The position numbers and the translations under genes are program-made. 7,217 nt of DNA from JAKEGN01 sp964465665 (GTDB lineage Bacteria; Pseudomonadota; Gammaproteobacteria; Steroidobacterales; Woeseiaceae), in NCBI GenBank assembly GCA_964465665.1, contig CAYXKM010000006.1, positions 1 through 7,217 of the forward strand, written 5' to 3'. Shown here in pieces: positions 5,554 to 7,217 of this stretch (positions within the stretch are counted from its first letter, which is position 1; every line of letters starts with the position of its first letter). The notes beneath the pieces were generated by a model, which worked only from the letters and a program-made list of their open reading frames with translations, had not been told where the DNA came from and made no database searches.

Positions 5554-5568
5554 TGATCGCGTCGATCA
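5554..5568. repeat. 15-bp palindrome between the receptor and Mpo1-like genes
   Basis: TGATCG (5554-5559) and CGATCA (5563-5568) are exact reverse complements around a 3-bp centre, 8 bp beyond the receptor stop codon. No U-tract follows on the minus strand, so it is a poor terminator. It may be an operator for the Mpo1-like gene. The 79-bp gap also holds TTGACA on the minus strand (5579-5574), with no good -10 at normal spacing. Confidence 0.35.
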
Positions 5569-5575
5569 ATCCCTG

Positions 5576-7217
5576 TCAACGTCCGAACCGGACGTGCATA
5601 CCGAGGTAAGCGGCGCGACCGGGGTTCTGGTAACCGTAGACTTCCTCGTACTCTTGATCCAGCAGGTTGGTGACGCGGGCGAAGATGTTCACGGCCCGTG
5701 TCGCGTCGTATGACGCGGTGAGTCCAAGTAGCCAGTAGCTGGGCAGGGAGACAACCACGGACGGTTCCGGAAACGGGGGAAAGAACAAGTCGTCCTGATC
5801 GCCGCCGTAATCGGCGAATACCAGCACGTGTGCCCTGTCGTCGATCAGCCTGAGGTTCGCGTACAGGCTTCCGCTGTGCCTGGGCCGACGGCGTTCATCG
5901 ACGTCCAGCCCCTGGTCATTTTCCTCGGTCGAGTCGGTGTAGGTATAGGTGCCACCGAGCTCGAGTGTGGCGTCGGGGCGGGCGACCGCCGCCAGTTCGA
6001 CACCGCGTCGCGAACTCTCGCCCGGCATATTGGCCGCGGTGAACAGGAAGGTGTCGGGATCGAACACGAATCCATTGATCTCGTCCTGCAGATCCTGGTT
6101 GAAATACGTGAGCTGCAGTTCGAACCGGCCGTCCAGCAGGGAATGATCCAGCCCCATGTCGAACGAGGTCGAAGTCTCGGGTTTCAGCTGCGGATTGCCG
6201 ATGAACTGCCCCGGAAAAAAGCCGAAACGTTCGATGAAAGTCGGGGCCTTTTGCCCGGTTCCGACGGTCGCGCGCAGGCGGGATGCCTCGCCAAGCTCGT
6301 AAGCCAGCGCGAGGCGGCCGGTGACCGCGTCATCGAAATCGTTGTAGTTGTCGTAACGGCCGCTCAACAGCCAGGTCAGGGGTCCGAAGGACTTCGCCTG
6401 GAAATCGGCAATCGCGCTGTTCACGCTGATCTCCTGGTCCTGGTTCGGGTCGCCGAAGGTGGCATCACCGCGTTGTGAAAACCGCGTGCGTTCGTTTTCC
6501 ATAGCGAGCGACAACAGGTTTTCATTCAGGTGAATATCCGCCTGGTAGGAAATCGTCAGCCGGTCGGATGCCGTCGATGAATCCTCGATGTGGTCCGTCA
6601 GACTGCGGTTGTCGGTGTCCAGGTAGCGGAAATTGAGACGGTGTACCAGCCTTTCGTCGAGGGTAGACAGGCTGCTGCCGAATTGCGCAGAAAGCTGCTG
6701 CGTATCGGTGGCGACATCGCTGTCGGCGGGCAGGCCGGTAACCAGAAAATCGGCGGCATCGTATTGCGACCAGGCATCGACGGCACGCAGCCCAACGCTG
6801 AATGCCAGGTTGCCGGACGGCCGATAGGTGCCGGACAAGGACGCTGAGGTCATGTCGGAATCATCGTTCTCGTCACCGTTGCGGGAGATGTTACTGCCGT
6901 CGGTCCCGAGCCGTTCCAGGCCGAATGCCAGCGACCAGTTATTGCCGGAAGTTCCTCCCTGCAATCCGCCGTTCAGCGTGTCAAACGTTCCGCCTTCTGC
7001 ATATGCCTCGATATCGTGACGATCGTCGCCACTGCGCGTGATCACGTTGACGACCGCCGATACCGCGTCGCTGCCCCACAACGAACTCTGGGGTCCGCGA
7101 ACGATTTCGACGCGCTCGACATTGCTGGTACTTAAGAATTCCCAGCGAAATTCATCTCCGCTGGCGGGGTCGTTCGCACGCACTCCATCAATCAGCACGA
7201 GCACGTGGTTCGCTTCC
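5576..7217 (-). CDS. TonB-dependent outer-membrane receptor, BtuB-like (N-terminus beyond the window)
   Basis: The frame is open to the right edge, giving 546 residues of plug and barrel; signal peptide, TonB box and first part of the plug are missing. In-window residues begin EANHVLVLIDGVRANDP, then VERVEIVRGPQSSLWGSDAV and SAVVNVITR, the classic plug motifs of BtuB/CirA-type receptors. The barrel follows, with RLRATVGTGQKAPTFIERF and GNPQLKPETS, and the C-terminus NLLDQEYEEVYGYQNPGRAAYLG, very close in style to BtuB. The protein ends HVRFGR, where most outer-membrane barrels end in Phe or another aromatic residue. Such receptors import cobalamin, siderophores or other large ligands using the TonB-ExbBD proton-motive-force system. 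A B12 role is suggested only by family resemblance: no cobalamin gene is nearby and the upstream region, where a B12 riboswitch would lie, is outside the window. No internal GTG/ATG need be the start, since the frame continues upstream. Confidence 0.95.
   Translation of the reverse strand, partial: EANHVLVLIDGVRANDPASGDEFRWEFLSTSNVERVEIVRGPQSSLWGSDAVSAVVNVITRSGDDRHDIEAYAEGGTFDTLNGGLQGGTSGNNWSLAFGLERLGTDGSNISRNGDENDDSDMTSASLSGTYRPSGNLAFSVGLRAVDAWSQYDAADFLVTGLPADSDVATDTQQLSAQFGSSLSTLDERLVHRLNFRYLDTDNRSLTDHIEDSSTASDRLTISYQADIHLNENLLSLAMENERTRFSQRGDATFGDPNQDQEISVNSAIADFQAKSFGPLTWLLSGRYDNYNDFDDAVTGRLALAYELGEASRLRATVGTGQKAPTFIERFGFFPGQFIGNPQLKPETSTSFDMGLDHSLLDGRFELQLTYFNQDLQDEINGFVFDPDTFLFTAANMPGESSRRGVELAAVARPDATLELGGTYTYTDSTEENDQGLDVDERRRPRHSGSLYANLRLIDDRAHVLVFADYGGDQDDLFFPPFPEPSVVVSLPSYWLLGLTASYDATRAVNIFARVTNLLDQEYEEVYGYQNPGRAAYLGMHVRFGR

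Noticed and set aside
5828..6478. A 216-codon plus-strand frame antisense to the TonB receptor
   Set aside because: The minus strand encodes an unmistakable receptor over the whole stretch; the antisense frame has no motif or start signal.

Overview
The window looks like chromosomal DNA of a Gram-negative, GC-rich bacterium, most likely a gammaproteobacterium. The evidence is a BtuB-type TonB-dependent receptor (so an outer membrane), a FabH of proteobacterial type, an E. coli-like CRP operator, and sigma-70-like promoters and intrinsic terminators. A marine lineage such as Woeseiaceae would fit the overall style, but nothing in the sequence proves it. I see no rRNA, tRNA, CRISPR array, insertion sequence or phage gene.

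Left part (1-3390): a lipid-metabolism block. A leftward gene, cut by the window edge, starts at 193 and resembles the N-terminus of a membrane acyltransferase. A 272-bp divergent intergenic region separates it from a rightward two-gene unit. That unit encodes a fatty acyl-AMP ligase (FAAL) with a fused C-terminal acyl carrier domain, then, after 15 bp, a FabH-like ketoacyl-ACP synthase III with an intact Cys-His-Asn triad. The usual fatty-acid synthesis neighbours (plsX, fabD, fabG, acpP) are absent. The pair therefore looks like a dedicated module that activates a free fatty acid, loads it on its own carrier and possibly extends or transfers it.

Middle part (3391-4314): two small orphan genes with good signals. 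The first encodes a 102-residue, very hydrophobic membrane protein. It has a strong ribosome binding site, a possible promoter with a GC-rich discriminator, a 14-bp tandem repeat in its leader, and a textbook GNRA-loop terminator. The second encodes a 52-residue acidic protein. It lies behind a CRP-type operator with perfect 10-bp arms, placed exactly at -41.5 from the start predicted by a TATACT -10 element. This is the arrangement of a class II CRP-activated promoter.

Right part (4326-7217): three leftward genes. In transcription order they are a BtuB-like TonB-dependent outer-membrane receptor (N-terminus beyond the right edge), an Mpo1-like/DUF962 membrane protein, and a PrsW-family intramembrane metalloprotease. 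A weak terminator-like hairpin straddles the stop codon of the Mpo1-like gene and may separate or attenuate expression of the protease gene. The protease gene converges on the CRP-controlled small gene with 11 bp between their stop codons.

The observations most worth following are the FAAL-ACP/KAS III module with its divergent acyltransferase-like gene, and the CRP-controlled orphan microprotein.
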